Positions 1 through 7,526 of a stretch of 37,879 bases of DNA are shown here, in pieces. Position 1 is the first letter of the stretch. The number at the start of each line of letters is the position of its first letter. The notes beneath the pieces are model-generated. The model was given only the letters and a program-made list of their open reading frames with translations. It was not told where the DNA came from and made no database searches. The stretch is from positions 1 through 37,879 of the forward strand of contig JANQKI010000070.1 of NCBI GenBank assembly GCA_028281165.1, read 5' to 3'. Origin of the DNA: Opitutaceae bacterium. Its GTDB lineage: Bacteria > Verrucomicrobiota > Verrucomicrobiia > Opitutales > Opitutaceae. A program made the translations under genes and the position numbers.

Positions 1-1527
1 CGCCCTGGTCGTTTAAGGTGGCTGAAAAACGGCAAGCTCGATCCGAAGCCAATCGAATGGCTTCATCCTACCTATGAGTTCGGCGACGGAGGCCTGATGG
101 ATGTGGCTCTTCATCCAAATTACGAGGAAAATGGATGGGTTTACTTGGCTTACAGCGAGCCACTGGGGAATCCTCTTGATCCGTTGACTCCATCTATGAC
201 CAAGGTAATCCGCGGAAAAATCGATGGCTATCGCTGGACGAGCGAAGAAGCGATTTTTCAGGTGCCTCCTGAAGATTTTGTCAGTACGATCTATCGCTTC
301 GGACTTCGCTTTCTTTTTCATCGTGACGGGACTATGTATTTCTCAGTTGGAGACAGGGGCATTCCCAAACACGCTCAGGATCTGACGCTTACGAGCGGAA
401 AGATCTACCGAATGTATCCAGACGGCAGTATCCCTAAAGATAATCCTTTTATTGGGAAAAAGGGGATACATCCTGGAATCTTTGCCTATGGTAGTCGAAA
501 TGCTCAAGGACTGGCCATACATCCTGTAACGGGCGATATTTGGGAAACGGAGCATGGTCCTCGGGGTGGTGACGAGCTGAATATCATAAAAGCGGGGGCC
601 AATTACGGCTGGCCAGAGGTGACCCATGGGATCAACTACGACGGAACGATCATTTCGGAGTTCAGCGAGAAGCCTGGAATGGAGTCTCCCATCTTGCATT
701 GGACGCCCTCAATAGCTGTTTGCCCCATTGAGTTTATGACCAGTCCTCGCTTTCCTATGTGGGAAAACAACCTGCTCGTCGGCGCCTTGAACTTCGAGGA
801 GATTCGCAGGCTCGTTTTAGACGGTCGGCGAGTCGTGTCCGAAGAAATACTCGTGAAAGATTTGGGCCGGGTTCGCGATCTAAAACAAAGTCCCGACGGA
901 TCGCTTTATGCCGTATTGAATGATCCTGACATCATTTTGAAGATCACCCCTCAGGCCTTAGTCAGCGATCAAGTGTCGTTGTTCGATGGGAAGACCTTTG
1001 ACGGTTGGGAGGGTCCTTTGGAATCCTTTCGTATCGTAGATGGAGCTATCGTTGGTGGTACTCTCGAAAAACCTGTTCCTAAAAACCAGTTTTTAAGCAC
1101 GAAGAAGTTGTATTCGGATTTTCAGCTCAAAGCGAAATTCAAGCTGGTTGGAGAACACGTCAATGCTGGCATCCAGTTTCGAACAAAGCGAATACCTGAC
1201 CATCACGAGGTAATCGGCTACCAAGCTGATATGGGTGGCAGGAGGAATCAGTTTTGGGGAGCCCTTTACGACGAATCGAGACGGAGGAAAGTGCTACAAG
1301 GTCCGAAGCCCGAGGATATTCTGCCTTTGGTTAAGCAGCGAGACTGGAACGAGTACACCATTCGCGCTGAAGGCAATCATGTCCAGCTGTGGATAAATGG
1401 ATACAAAACAGTGGACTATATCGAGGAAGATGATTCGATCGAACAAAGAGGAGTCATTGCCCTGCAAATCCACAGCGGCGGTCCGAGCGAGGCCTGGTAT
1501 AAGGATATCCGAATCGAAGAATTGTAG
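1..1527 (+). CDS. PQQ-dependent sugar dehydrogenase fused to C-terminal DUF1080 domain (5' partial)
   Basis: The reading frame is open from the first base, so the N-terminus lies outside the window; about 508 residues are present. The first ~320 residues resemble the soluble glucose/sorbosone dehydrogenase beta-propeller (YliI/GDH-B family), with blocks such as GGLMDVALHPNY, YGSRNAQGLAIHP, and EHGPRGGDELN followed by GANYGWP. Enzymes of this family oxidise aldoses with pyrroloquinoline quinone. From about residue 325 (LFDGKTFDGW) to the end is a DUF1080 domain (3-keto-disaccharide hydrolase / LamG-like fold), with the usual late WNEYTIRAEGNHVQLWINGY and GVIALQIHSGG blocks. The pair suggests a periplasmic enzyme acting on oxidised sugars. 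The family and fusion are clear; substrate and export signal cannot be judged without the missing start. It ends 124 bases before a convergent kinase gene. Confidence 0.9.
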   Translation, partial: RPGRLRWLKNGKLDPKPIEWLHPTYEFGDGGLMDVALHPNYEENGWVYLAYSEPLGNPLDPLTPSMTKVIRGKIDGYRWTSEEAIFQVPPEDFVSTIYRFGLRFLFHRDGTMYFSVGDRGIPKHAQDLTLTSGKIYRMYPDGSIPKDNPFIGKKGIHPGIFAYGSRNAQGLAIHPVTGDIWETEHGPRGGDELNIIKAGANYGWPEVTHGINYDGTIISEFSEKPGMESPILHWTPSIAVCPIEFMTSPRFPMWENNLLVGALNFEEIRRLVLDGRRVVSEEILVKDLGRVRDLKQSPDGSLYAVLNDPDIILKITPQALVSDQVSLFDGKTFDGWEGPLESFRIVDGAIVGGTLEKPVPKNQFLSTKKLYSDFQLKAKFKLVGEHVNAGIQFRTKRIPDHHEVIGYQADMGGRRNQFWGALYDESRRRKVLQGPKPEDILPLVKQRDWNEYTIRAEGNHVQLWINGYKTVDYIEEDDSIEQRGVIALQIHSGGPSEAWYKDIRIEEL

Positions 1528-1651
1528 CGGCGTAGCTGAGAGCGTAGACGGATCGTCGCTGCACAAGGAATAATCGTAAAAGCGCTTGAAAGAATTACAA
1601 TAGACTAAGCTAAATCCATAAAGCCTCAATTCTTTAGCCTAAGGATCATAG

Positions 1652-2785
1652 CTAGTTTGAATCCATTACGCGCGGAAGAGAAATTAGAAAAACCGAACCA
1701 ACGCCTACAACACTATTCACCGACAGCTCTCCTTTAGCATCATCAACGATTTCCTTGCAAACTGACAAGCCAACGCCGGTTCCGCGAATGTCCTTGTGAT
1801 TATTTAGTCGGGCGTCTCGTTCGAAAATCCAATGGAGTTTATCTTGCGGGATTCCATCTCCTGTATCCATTATTTCAACATCTATTGTTGAGTCCTTTTT
1901 ATTAAGATTGATTCGAATGCCGCCTTCCCGAGTGTACTTTATGGCATTTCCTATTATATTGAAAAAAAGTCGGGATGCTTTCTCTTCTTCAACGAGCGCC
2001 CAGCATTCGCTGCCAGATTGCGATAGTTCGCAAGATAGGCCTTTCTTTTTAGCGGCGATTTTTTCAATGCTCGTAACGTCTTTGAGCAGTTGTCGTATTT
2101 CAGTGAAGCTCTTTGGGGGATTTTCTTCGTTCTTATCTCTAAGTGTTAGGTCTTTTGTGATTACCGTTAGCCTATCAATAGATCTCAGAGACGCCTCTAG
2201 AAATTTCTTTGCGGATTGATCCGAGACATCGGATATTCGATCTTCCACCAACTCTAGGCCGAGTCTGAGAGTCGATAGAGGATTTCTTAAATCATGAGCC
2301 ACTGCTTTGGCATTTTGCTCATATCGTTCGACCCGCTTTGTGGCTGAATTCAGAGCCGCTAGATCGCTCTTGGATTGAGCGATAGATTGCGTTTTTTTAT
2401 CATACTTCGCCATTCCTTGAAACACGACTTCACGAAGCTCTTTTGAGTCGTACGGTTTGGTAACGTATTTGAAAATTTGTGAAACGTTTATAGCCGCTTC
2501 CATTGATTCAATCTCCGCATGGCCGGTGATGAGTATGCGAGTCGCTCTATTTTTCTTTTCCAAAAAGTGTCTCAAAAGATCGATACCTGATATTTTGGGC
2601 ATCTTGTTATCGCAAAGGATAACCTTTATTTGATAGTTGCAGAGTTTTGCCGCCTTTTCTGGGCAATCGAATGTAACGATTTCCAGATCATCTCGATGGA
2701 AAATCCGAGAAACCGCTTTCAGTGTTTTGGGATCGTCATCAACGATCATCAAGTCTATGACTTTTTCTTGAGCGGGCGTTTCCAT
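1652..2785 (-). CDS. Hybrid receiver-histidine kinase (REC-HisKA-HATPase)
   Basis: A 377-residue soluble signalling protein with the receiver domain at the N-terminus, the reverse of most hybrid kinases. Receiver (about 8-125): acidic pocket D16-D17-D18, phospho-acceptor D59 in LCDNKMP, switch lysine K110 in the VTKP loop. A short linker leads to a HisKA domain with H164 in AVAHDLRNPL. The ATPase domain is intact: N-box FFNIIGNAIKYTREGG, G1 DTGDGIP and G2 GTGVGLSVCKEIV. No transmembrane segment or DNA-binding domain is visible. It is the last gene of a four-gene minus-strand unit starting at 5159, 12 bases after the degenerate kinase gene. Autophosphorylation under control of its own receiver is likely. 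The receiver would take phosphate from another kinase in the island, which is inference. Confidence 0.93.
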   Translation of the reverse strand: METPAQEKVIDLMIVDDDPKTLKAVSRIFHRDDLEIVTFDCPEKAAKLCNYQIKVILCDNKMPKISGIDLLRHFLEKKNRATRILITGHAEIESMEAAINVSQIFKYVTKPYDSKELREVVFQGMAKYDKKTQSIAQSKSDLAALNSATKRVERYEQNAKAVAHDLRNPLSTLRLGLELVEDRISDVSDQSAKKFLEASLRSIDRLTVITKDLTLRDKNEENPPKSFTEIRQLLKDVTSIEKIAAKKKGLSCELSQSGSECWALVEEEKASRLFFNIIGNAIKYTREGGIRINLNKKDSTIDVEIMDTGDGIPQDKLHWIFERDARLNNHKDIRGTGVGLSVCKEIVDDAKGELSVNSVVGVGSVFLISLPRVMDSN

Positions 2786-2797
2786 GGATGGTTCCCT

Positions 2798-3577
2798 CTA
2801 GGATTTATTTAGCTGCAGCAGGCAGTTTACCTGTTTGTCATTTTGAAATTCCATCTTGCAGGAAATTTCGTGCAGAATCGATCTCGCGATTTCAAAGTCT
2901 TCTTGTTGTCGATTTTCCAACTCCACTTGATGGTCGTATTTGTCGGAAAGAATAGATACAAAGATGTATTCGTTTTCCGGATAGGCTTTGATTTCTATCT
3001 TTCCTCTGCTTCCAGATAGGGCGAAAACTCGCATGACGATCGTGGCCAAGGCGAAAGAAAGTCGCGTCTCATTGGCTGCAATGTTTATGCTTTTGTCGCA
3101 TTCGATGTCGATTTCGCAAGTGTACTTCAACTCGTTCCTGAGCACGGCCAACACGCGTTTGAGACATTTTTCAAGTTCGATACTTTCGACCTTAAGAGTG
3201 TCTTTCTTCCCGAATTCCTGCAAACTTGCGACTAGGCTCTGGAGTCGGTCCATCCCTTCCTGAGACTCGTGGGTAAGATTTTCCAAATCCTCTATCAGCT
3301 CATCTATGGCCAGGTTCTCTATTAGCTCGTTTGTTTTTTCTAGACTGTCGGCTATTTCCTCGGGCCTGTTTCCAGGCTTCGACAGTTTCTTTACTTGATC
3401 GATCAGCGTTTTGAAATCCTCTGTATAATTAGCTAGCGATTGCAGGTTGCTTGAAACAAAGCCGATTGGATTGTTTAGCTCGTGGGCAAGACCGAGGGTC
3501 AGCCTGCCAATGGAAGCTTGTCTCGCTCTGCAGAATCGAGATTCGAAAGTCGTCTCAGGTTTGCCATCGATTTGCAT
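2798..3577 (-). CDS. Degenerate histidine kinase: DHp domain with non-functional ATPase domain (possible phosphotransferase)
   Basis: This 259-residue protein has a good histidine-kinase dimerisation/phosphoacceptor domain, H32 in GLAHELNNPIGF, followed by long helices as in the cluster's other kinases. The ATP-binding half is eroded. Where an N-box (NLIxNA) is expected it reads FALATIVMRVFALSG, where DxGxGI is expected it reads LSDKYDHQVE, and no glycine-rich G2 box follows. The beta-strand before G1 (GKIEIKAYPENEYIFVSI) is still recognisable, so this is decay or specialisation of a real HATPase fold. It probably cannot autophosphorylate but could pass phosphate through H32, as Spo0B and ChpT do with a comparable DHp-plus-degenerate-ATPase layout. 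It sits between a lone receiver gene (13 bases upstream) and the hybrid kinase (12 bases downstream). The reading frame is intact, with no sign of a frameshift. Confidence 0.85.
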   Translation of the reverse strand: MQIDGKPETTFESRFCRARQASIGRLTLGLAHELNNPIGFVSSNLQSLANYTEDFKTLIDQVKKLSKPGNRPEEIADSLEKTNELIENLAIDELIEDLENLTHESQEGMDRLQSLVASLQEFGKKDTLKVESIELEKCLKRVLAVLRNELKYTCEIDIECDKSINIAANETRLSFALATIVMRVFALSGSRGKIEIKAYPENEYIFVSILSDKYDHQVELENRQQEDFEIARSILHEISCKMEFQNDKQVNCLLQLNKS

Positions 3578-3590
3578 TTCTCTAAAGGTC

Positions 3591-4004
3591 TTAGTTTTTC
3601 ATCACCTCGTTGATGGTATCCAAAATCTTATTCTTTCCACTCGATTTTGGAATGCCTAGATATTCCTTGCCATCGACGTTGATGCGCAAGGCGCTCGAGT
3701 TCTTCTCGTGATTTCCGATCAGAGACGAAATGAAGACGATGGGAGTGCTTTGGCAAAAGCCGGAATTCAGTATTCTGCGGATAGCTTCGCTTCCATGCAT
3801 GTCTGGCAAGACGATGTCGGAAATGATCAGATCTGGCTTACCTTTAATCGCTTCCTCGATTGCCTGTCTTCCCTTTGATGCTTCGCTTACTTCGAACCCA
3901 TCGCTTTCCAATACGTCGCGAACCAGCTCTCGATAGGTTTTTTCGTCTTCGAGGATAAGTACTTTCTTTCGCCGCTCTTGTTGCATGGTTTCCTGGAATT
4001 TCAC
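3591..4004 (-). CDS. Stand-alone receiver-domain response regulator
   Basis: A 137-residue single-domain response regulator. It has the acidic pair E19-D20 in VLILEDE, phospho-acceptor D63 in IISDIVLPDMHG, and a lysine near the C-terminus (K120 in GIPKSSGK) in the switch-lysine position. The segment between D63 and K120 carries an insertion-like stretch (GNHEKNSSALRINVDGKEY) that is longer and more polar than usual. No output domain follows, so it probably acts as a phosphate shuttle or by protein contact, like CheY or Spo0F. It is the second gene of the minus-strand unit, 3 bases after the REC/HD-GYP-like gene and 13 bases before the degenerate kinase, which is a plausible phosphotransfer partner. 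Confidence 0.9.
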   Translation of the reverse strand: MKFQETMQQERRKKVLILEDEKTYRELVRDVLESDGFEVSEASKGRQAIEEAIKGKPDLIISDIVLPDMHGSEAIRRILNSGFCQSTPIVFISSLIGNHEKNSSALRINVDGKEYLGIPKSSGKNKILDTINEVMKN

Positions 4005-4007
4005 GGC

Positions 4008-5159
4008 TTATACAGCCTGCGCTTTTTCTGGCTGGAGAATGGGAAGGTTTGATGAGAGTCGCTTCTCCCTTCGGAAAGCCCTCAGTTTTTGCAGAATAGG
4101 TTGACTGACTTTTAGTCCGCTGGGGGCGAGTAAAAGCCTATCTGTAGTGAGAATATCATCACCAAAGATCATGCCTTCTTCAATTTTATCTATGGGTAGA
4201 TTAACCAAGACAAGTTGGTCTTCCGGAAGATCTACGCTGGAGAGCGCGATCACAACCTCGCTTTCAAGTTGACCTTCAACATTGGCCAAATCTGCAATGG
4301 CTTCAGCCTTTGTCATGCCTGTCTTGCGGAGCAGACTATAGCCGTTCGCTATTTTTAGAGCCGCTGCTCCCTTTAGAACCATGGCGCTCTCCTCTGCGCC
4401 ATCTAATGAAGGTTCGCTCGCTAACTCTATGATTTTAGCGACGCTCTCCATGCGAGGTATGCGACTTATGATTTGAGAGGAGATCTTCCAGGCGTTATCG
4501 AGCCTTTCTCTCTCTTCGTTTTTCAACGTTTCTCTTTGATTGCGGTTGTGCCAAATTTCGTCAGGGAGGGTCACATAACCAATTGGGGCTAGCATAGCGG
4601 CTAGTTCCAGAAGCCACGGTGGTTCGAAAGATTGAATTTGCCCGATTTGACTTGTGATTTCCTTTAGTCTTCCTGACATGCGGAAAGCTCCTGGATTTGC
4701 CATAGACAGAATGTCGACGAGAGCTTGAACGCTTCCATGAACCGTTCGTTGCAACAAGTCTTTTTCCGCTATGACTGATCTGTATTGGCGAATCCCTGAC
4801 GCTATGGCGTTCTGCAGATGCTTGTTGTCGAATGGCTTTTTCAGAAACCGGAAAACGTCACCTTCGTTCAATGCATTTATTGCTGTGGACTGATCGGAAT
4901 CACCTGTAAGCATAATCCGACTGCTATCCGGCGCCATTTCTTTCGATTTGGCTAGAAGCGTGACACCATCCATCCCCGGCATTTTCATGTCCGAGACAAT
5001 GACTGCGTAGGAGCCACTGTTTTTCAGGTACTCAAGCCCCCTCTCCGCGTTGTCTGCAAACTCTATTTCGCAAAATCCTCGCAGAGCTCTTTTAATGCTA
5101 TTCAGAACGCTTTGCTCGTCATCAATGCAGAGGATTTTTTCTCTGTATTTATTATTCAT
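4008..5159 (-). CDS. Response regulator with C-terminal catalytically degenerate HD-GYP-like domain
   Basis: A 383-residue protein. Receiver (about 5-125): D13-D14, phospho-acceptor D57 in IVSDMKMPGMDG, K108 in FLKKPF. The rest follows the layout of RpfG-type regulators: a LLQRTVHGSVQALVDILS linker helix, then a helical domain with LAAMLAPIGYVTLPDEIW at the place of the family's HD-x-GK-x-x-IP block. The metal ligands are missing: the HD pair reads AP, the earlier helix histidine is absent (AFRMSGRLKEI), and the HH..GYP region reads ELASEPSLDG. The C-terminal GMIFGDD..LLLAPSGLKVS block resembles tails found in such regulators. It probably cannot cleave cyclic di-GMP and may act as a phosphorylation-controlled binding module. 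It is the first gene of the minus-strand unit, with 238 bases to the divergent receiver gene. Confidence 0.85.
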   Translation of the reverse strand: MNNKYREKILCIDDEQSVLNSIKRALRGFCEIEFADNAERGLEYLKNSGSYAVIVSDMKMPGMDGVTLLAKSKEMAPDSSRIMLTGDSDQSTAINALNEGDVFRFLKKPFDNKHLQNAIASGIRQYRSVIAEKDLLQRTVHGSVQALVDILSMANPGAFRMSGRLKEITSQIGQIQSFEPPWLLELAAMLAPIGYVTLPDEIWHNRNQRETLKNEERERLDNAWKISSQIISRIPRMESVAKIIELASEPSLDGAEESAMVLKGAAALKIANGYSLLRKTGMTKAEAIADLANVEGQLESEVVIALSSVDLPEDQLVLVNLPIDKIEEGMIFGDDILTTDRLLLAPSGLKVSQPILQKLRAFRREKRLSSNLPILQPEKAQAV

Positions 5160-5397
5160 TTGCAGGAGAAGCTGGTCGTGAAATCAACGAGACAGACGGC
5201 GAAAAGAGTGGTTTTGGTTCTATCGACGAAACTGATTTACGCTGAAACGTGTAGGGATTTTATCAGGTGGAGATGCGAAAATTGCTCAAGGGTGTCTCGA
5301 TTTTATTTATGTAGAATAGGGTCTTGTGACTATAAACTGTATCATTGATGCAGTCGAATTACACTTATGACGCCTTAAACCCAAGACAGTTATCGAT
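5160..5397. promoter_or_regulatory. Divergent intergenic control region of the signalling island
   Basis: These 238 bases separate the minus-strand unit starting at 5159 from the plus-strand unit starting at 5398, so both promoters should lie here. I see AT-rich stretches but no sigma-70 pair with good spacing and no Shine-Dalgarno sequence at either start. A short open frame crosses the region but resembles no known protein and I do not call it a gene. Confidence 0.4.
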
Positions 5398-5778
5398 ATG
5401 AAAACCATACTCTTTGTAGATGATGAACCCTTTGTTCTGAATAGTATAAAGCGCATATTGCGAAAAGAGCGTCATCGCTGGGAGTCGCATTTCGCTGAAG
5501 GGGGTCAGGCGGCTCTCGATCTATTGGAACGTCGCTCATTCGATTTACTGGTAACGGACATGAAAATGCCTGCAGTAGATGGCTTTGAGGTCTTGGGAAC
5601 AGCTGAACTGCTTCACCCGAATATGCCTAGAATGGCCCTTTCCGGCTATTCTGAAAAAGAGACTCACACTAAGGTAACCAACCTCGCCCAGAGATTTCTA
5701 GACAAGCCTTGCGAATCGGAAAAGCTGATTAAAGCAATCGAGGAATCTCTAGGGGAAACGGATCGTGATCTAAACTAG
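5398..5778 (+). CDS. Stand-alone receiver-domain response regulator
   Basis: A 126-residue CheY-like protein. It has D8-D9 in ILFVDDEP, phospho-acceptor D54 in LLVTDMKMPAVDG, a serine at the switch position (LSGYS) and K103 in FLDKPC. The core is close to the receiver of the divergent REC/HD-GYP-like gene (both share VLNSIKRxLR near the N-terminus), suggesting a common origin by duplication. No output domain is present. It is followed 33 bases later by a PAS-histidine kinase on the same strand, a likely phosphodonor. Its start lies 238 bases from the divergent gene. Confidence 0.92.
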   Translation: MKTILFVDDEPFVLNSIKRILRKERHRWESHFAEGGQAALDLLERRSFDLLVTDMKMPAVDGFEVLGTAELLHPNMPRMALSGYSEKETHTKVTNLAQRFLDKPCESEKLIKAIEESLGETDRDLN

Positions 5779-5811
5779 ATTTCCTTCTGCCAATATCTCG
5801 AGTTTCATCCA

Positions 5812-7101
5812 ATGTACCCAAATATTGGAAACGGAAAGGATAGAGCTGATAGAATGAAGAATAACGATCGAAGTCTTTATTCAGTTATGCTTCAAAATGA
5901 AGAATTGCGGGACACGTTGGGCAAAATGGATTTGGTTTTAGCCCAGATTGTCGAGTCTATAGTTTGGACCGATTCGGACGGAAAAATTAAATGGTGCAAT
6001 GGGTCCTTTGACGACCTTTGCGGCAAGCTCCGACTCTTCATATTAGGAAATTCCTTGTCAGAGCTACTGCCCCTTGATTGCAGCGAGTCTTGTAAAGAAA
6101 TTCATCCATGCGATAAATTGCTTCGCGACAAAGCTGATTTGGATACGGTCTGCCGTTTTAAGCGCGGCGATCAAGCATTCGATCTTGAGATTCAGGGGCG
6201 CGCTTTTATTAGCAGAGAAGGAGAGCGGAGCGCTGTTTTCGTCATTCGTGATATTACTCGTAGAAACCTTCTGGAAGCTCAACTCAGGCAAGCCCAAAAA
6301 CTGGAATCAATTGGCAGTATGGCGGCGGGCATTACTCATGAGATCAATACGCCAGTCCACTATGTAGGTGAAAATCTCAGATTCATTGAGGAATCGATTT
6401 CCGATATGCAAAAGCTCTTCTTGAAGTTGCTAGACTGTAGTGGAAAACCCATCACTAATGATGATTGGCCGGAAATCAACTCGCTTATCGAATCCATCGA
6501 TTTGGAATTTGTCCAAGAGGAGATCTCCAATGCGGTTCGCGAATCTTTAAAGGGAATTTCCCAAGTGGCTAATATCGTAAAGTCCGTTAAGGAATTCGCT
6601 CATCCTGGGGAGCCTGCCATGGAGCTGACTAACCTAAACGAAGCGATTGAATCGACTATACTGCTTTCGGCCAACGAGTGCAAATATGTTGCTGATGTTT
6701 CTTCTGATCTCTGTCCAGATTTGCCGTTGGTACCGTGCATAGGAGGCAAATTGAATCAAGTTTTTCTAAACCTGATCGTAAATGCGGCCCACGCCATCGG
6801 CGATAATCTGCGAGACAAAAAATCAGGAAATAAAGGCCAAATCGAGGTAAAGACACATTCTAAAGGCGATTATGTCGAGGTGGAAATATCGGATACAGGT
6901 CCAGGCATTCCGGATGAAATCCACGGGAAACTCTTCGAGCCTTTCTTTACGACGAAAGAAGCCGGCCGGGGAACGGGTCAAGGTTTAGCGATAGCTAAAA
7001 AGATCGTGGAGCAAGATCACCATGGCGAACTTAGTTTTGAAACCCAACTAGGCAAAGGTACGCGCTTTTTGATTCGTCTTCCCGTAAGTCAGGGGTTGTA
7101 G
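5812..7101 (+). CDS. PAS-domain histidine kinase
   Basis: 429 residues, soluble. The PAS domain spans about residues 40-150 (IVWTDSDGKIKWCNGSFDDLCG at its start, ending in the typical VFVIRDITRR linker). It carries several cysteines (C62, C70, C90, C94, C100), which could allow redox or metal sensing but have no proven role. The HisKA domain has H176 in AAGITHEINTPVHYV, and the complete HATPase domain has N-box NLIVNAAHAIGDN, G1 DTGPGIP, F-box LFEPFFTTK and G2 GTGQGLAIAKKIVE. An in-frame ATG at 5854 is an alternative start; an AAGGA-like stretch lies upstream of it but rather far away. It sits 33 bases after the receiver gene and converges on the PAS-only gene 12 bases further on. Confidence 0.93.
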   Translation: MYPNIGNGKDRADRMKNNDRSLYSVMLQNEELRDTLGKMDLVLAQIVESIVWTDSDGKIKWCNGSFDDLCGKLRLFILGNSLSELLPLDCSESCKEIHPCDKLLRDKADLDTVCRFKRGDQAFDLEIQGRAFISREGERSAVFVIRDITRRNLLEAQLRQAQKLESIGSMAAGITHEINTPVHYVGENLRFIEESISDMQKLFLKLLDCSGKPITNDDWPEINSLIESIDLEFVQEEISNAVRESLKGISQVANIVKSVKEFAHPGEPAMELTNLNEAIESTILLSANECKYVADVSSDLCPDLPLVPCIGGKLNQVFLNLIVNAAHAIGDNLRDKKSGNKGQIEVKTHSKGDYVEVEISDTGPGIPDEIHGKLFEPFFTTKEAGRGTGQGLAIAKKIVEQDHHGELSFETQLGKGTRFLIRLPVSQGL

Positions 7102-7113
7102 GTGTCGGCTAAG

Positions 7114-7473
7114 CTAGATTGGCGCAACAGTCGCCCCGACAACCCATTTGCCGTTTTGCTTTTCCGCGATAATATAATGCTCCGCATCGATTTCATTCCC
7201 CGACTTGTCTACAGCCTTTAGATTTAAGGCTGTATTCAGAATTTTAGGCTCTTCCGAGGATAGGAAACGTGAAAAGCCCATATGATGAGCCTCCCTTAGG
7301 TTTTCAGGAATGATGATGACAAGACCTTCGCCGACTGCTTCTCCCTTCGTCCAGCCGAAATGTTGAGTGAAGGATTCGTTCACGTAGGTAATAAAGCCTT
7401 GATCGTCGACAATCATGACTGGAACGCTTTCAACTTGTTCTAGCTCGCTGATGCTTTGAGGCCGTTCGTTCAT
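7114..7473 (-). CDS. PAS-domain-only sensory protein
   Basis: 119 residues forming one PAS domain and nothing else. The first strands read VPVMIVDDQGFITYVNESFTQHFGW, followed by the usual E-AVGE...IIPENLREAHHMGF helix and a C-terminal strand pair (GNEIDAEHYIIAEKQNGKWVVGATV). The xHHMGF segment resembles PAS domains that bind haem or flavin in oxygen sensors (the FixL family has a similarly placed histidine), but the cofactor is not proven here. It lies 53 bases downstream of the PAS-kinase gene ending at 7527 and is probably co-transcribed with it. A likely role is a detachable sensor or adaptor for one of the neighbouring kinases, which is inference from position. Confidence 0.85.
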   Translation of the reverse strand: MNERPQSISELEQVESVPVMIVDDQGFITYVNESFTQHFGWTKGEAVGEGLVIIIPENLREAHHMGFSRFLSSEEPKILNTALNLKAVDKSGNEIDAEHYIIAEKQNGKWVVGATVAPI

Positions 7474-7526
7474 AGCTAGAATAAATTGATAAGCTAAAAC
7501 GCGAAAACCTCAAGCTGTCTCGTCAT

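Noticed and set aside
5112..5348. Small plus-strand frame in the divergent region of the signalling island
   Set aside because: No homology pattern, no ribosome site and overlap with a true gene start.
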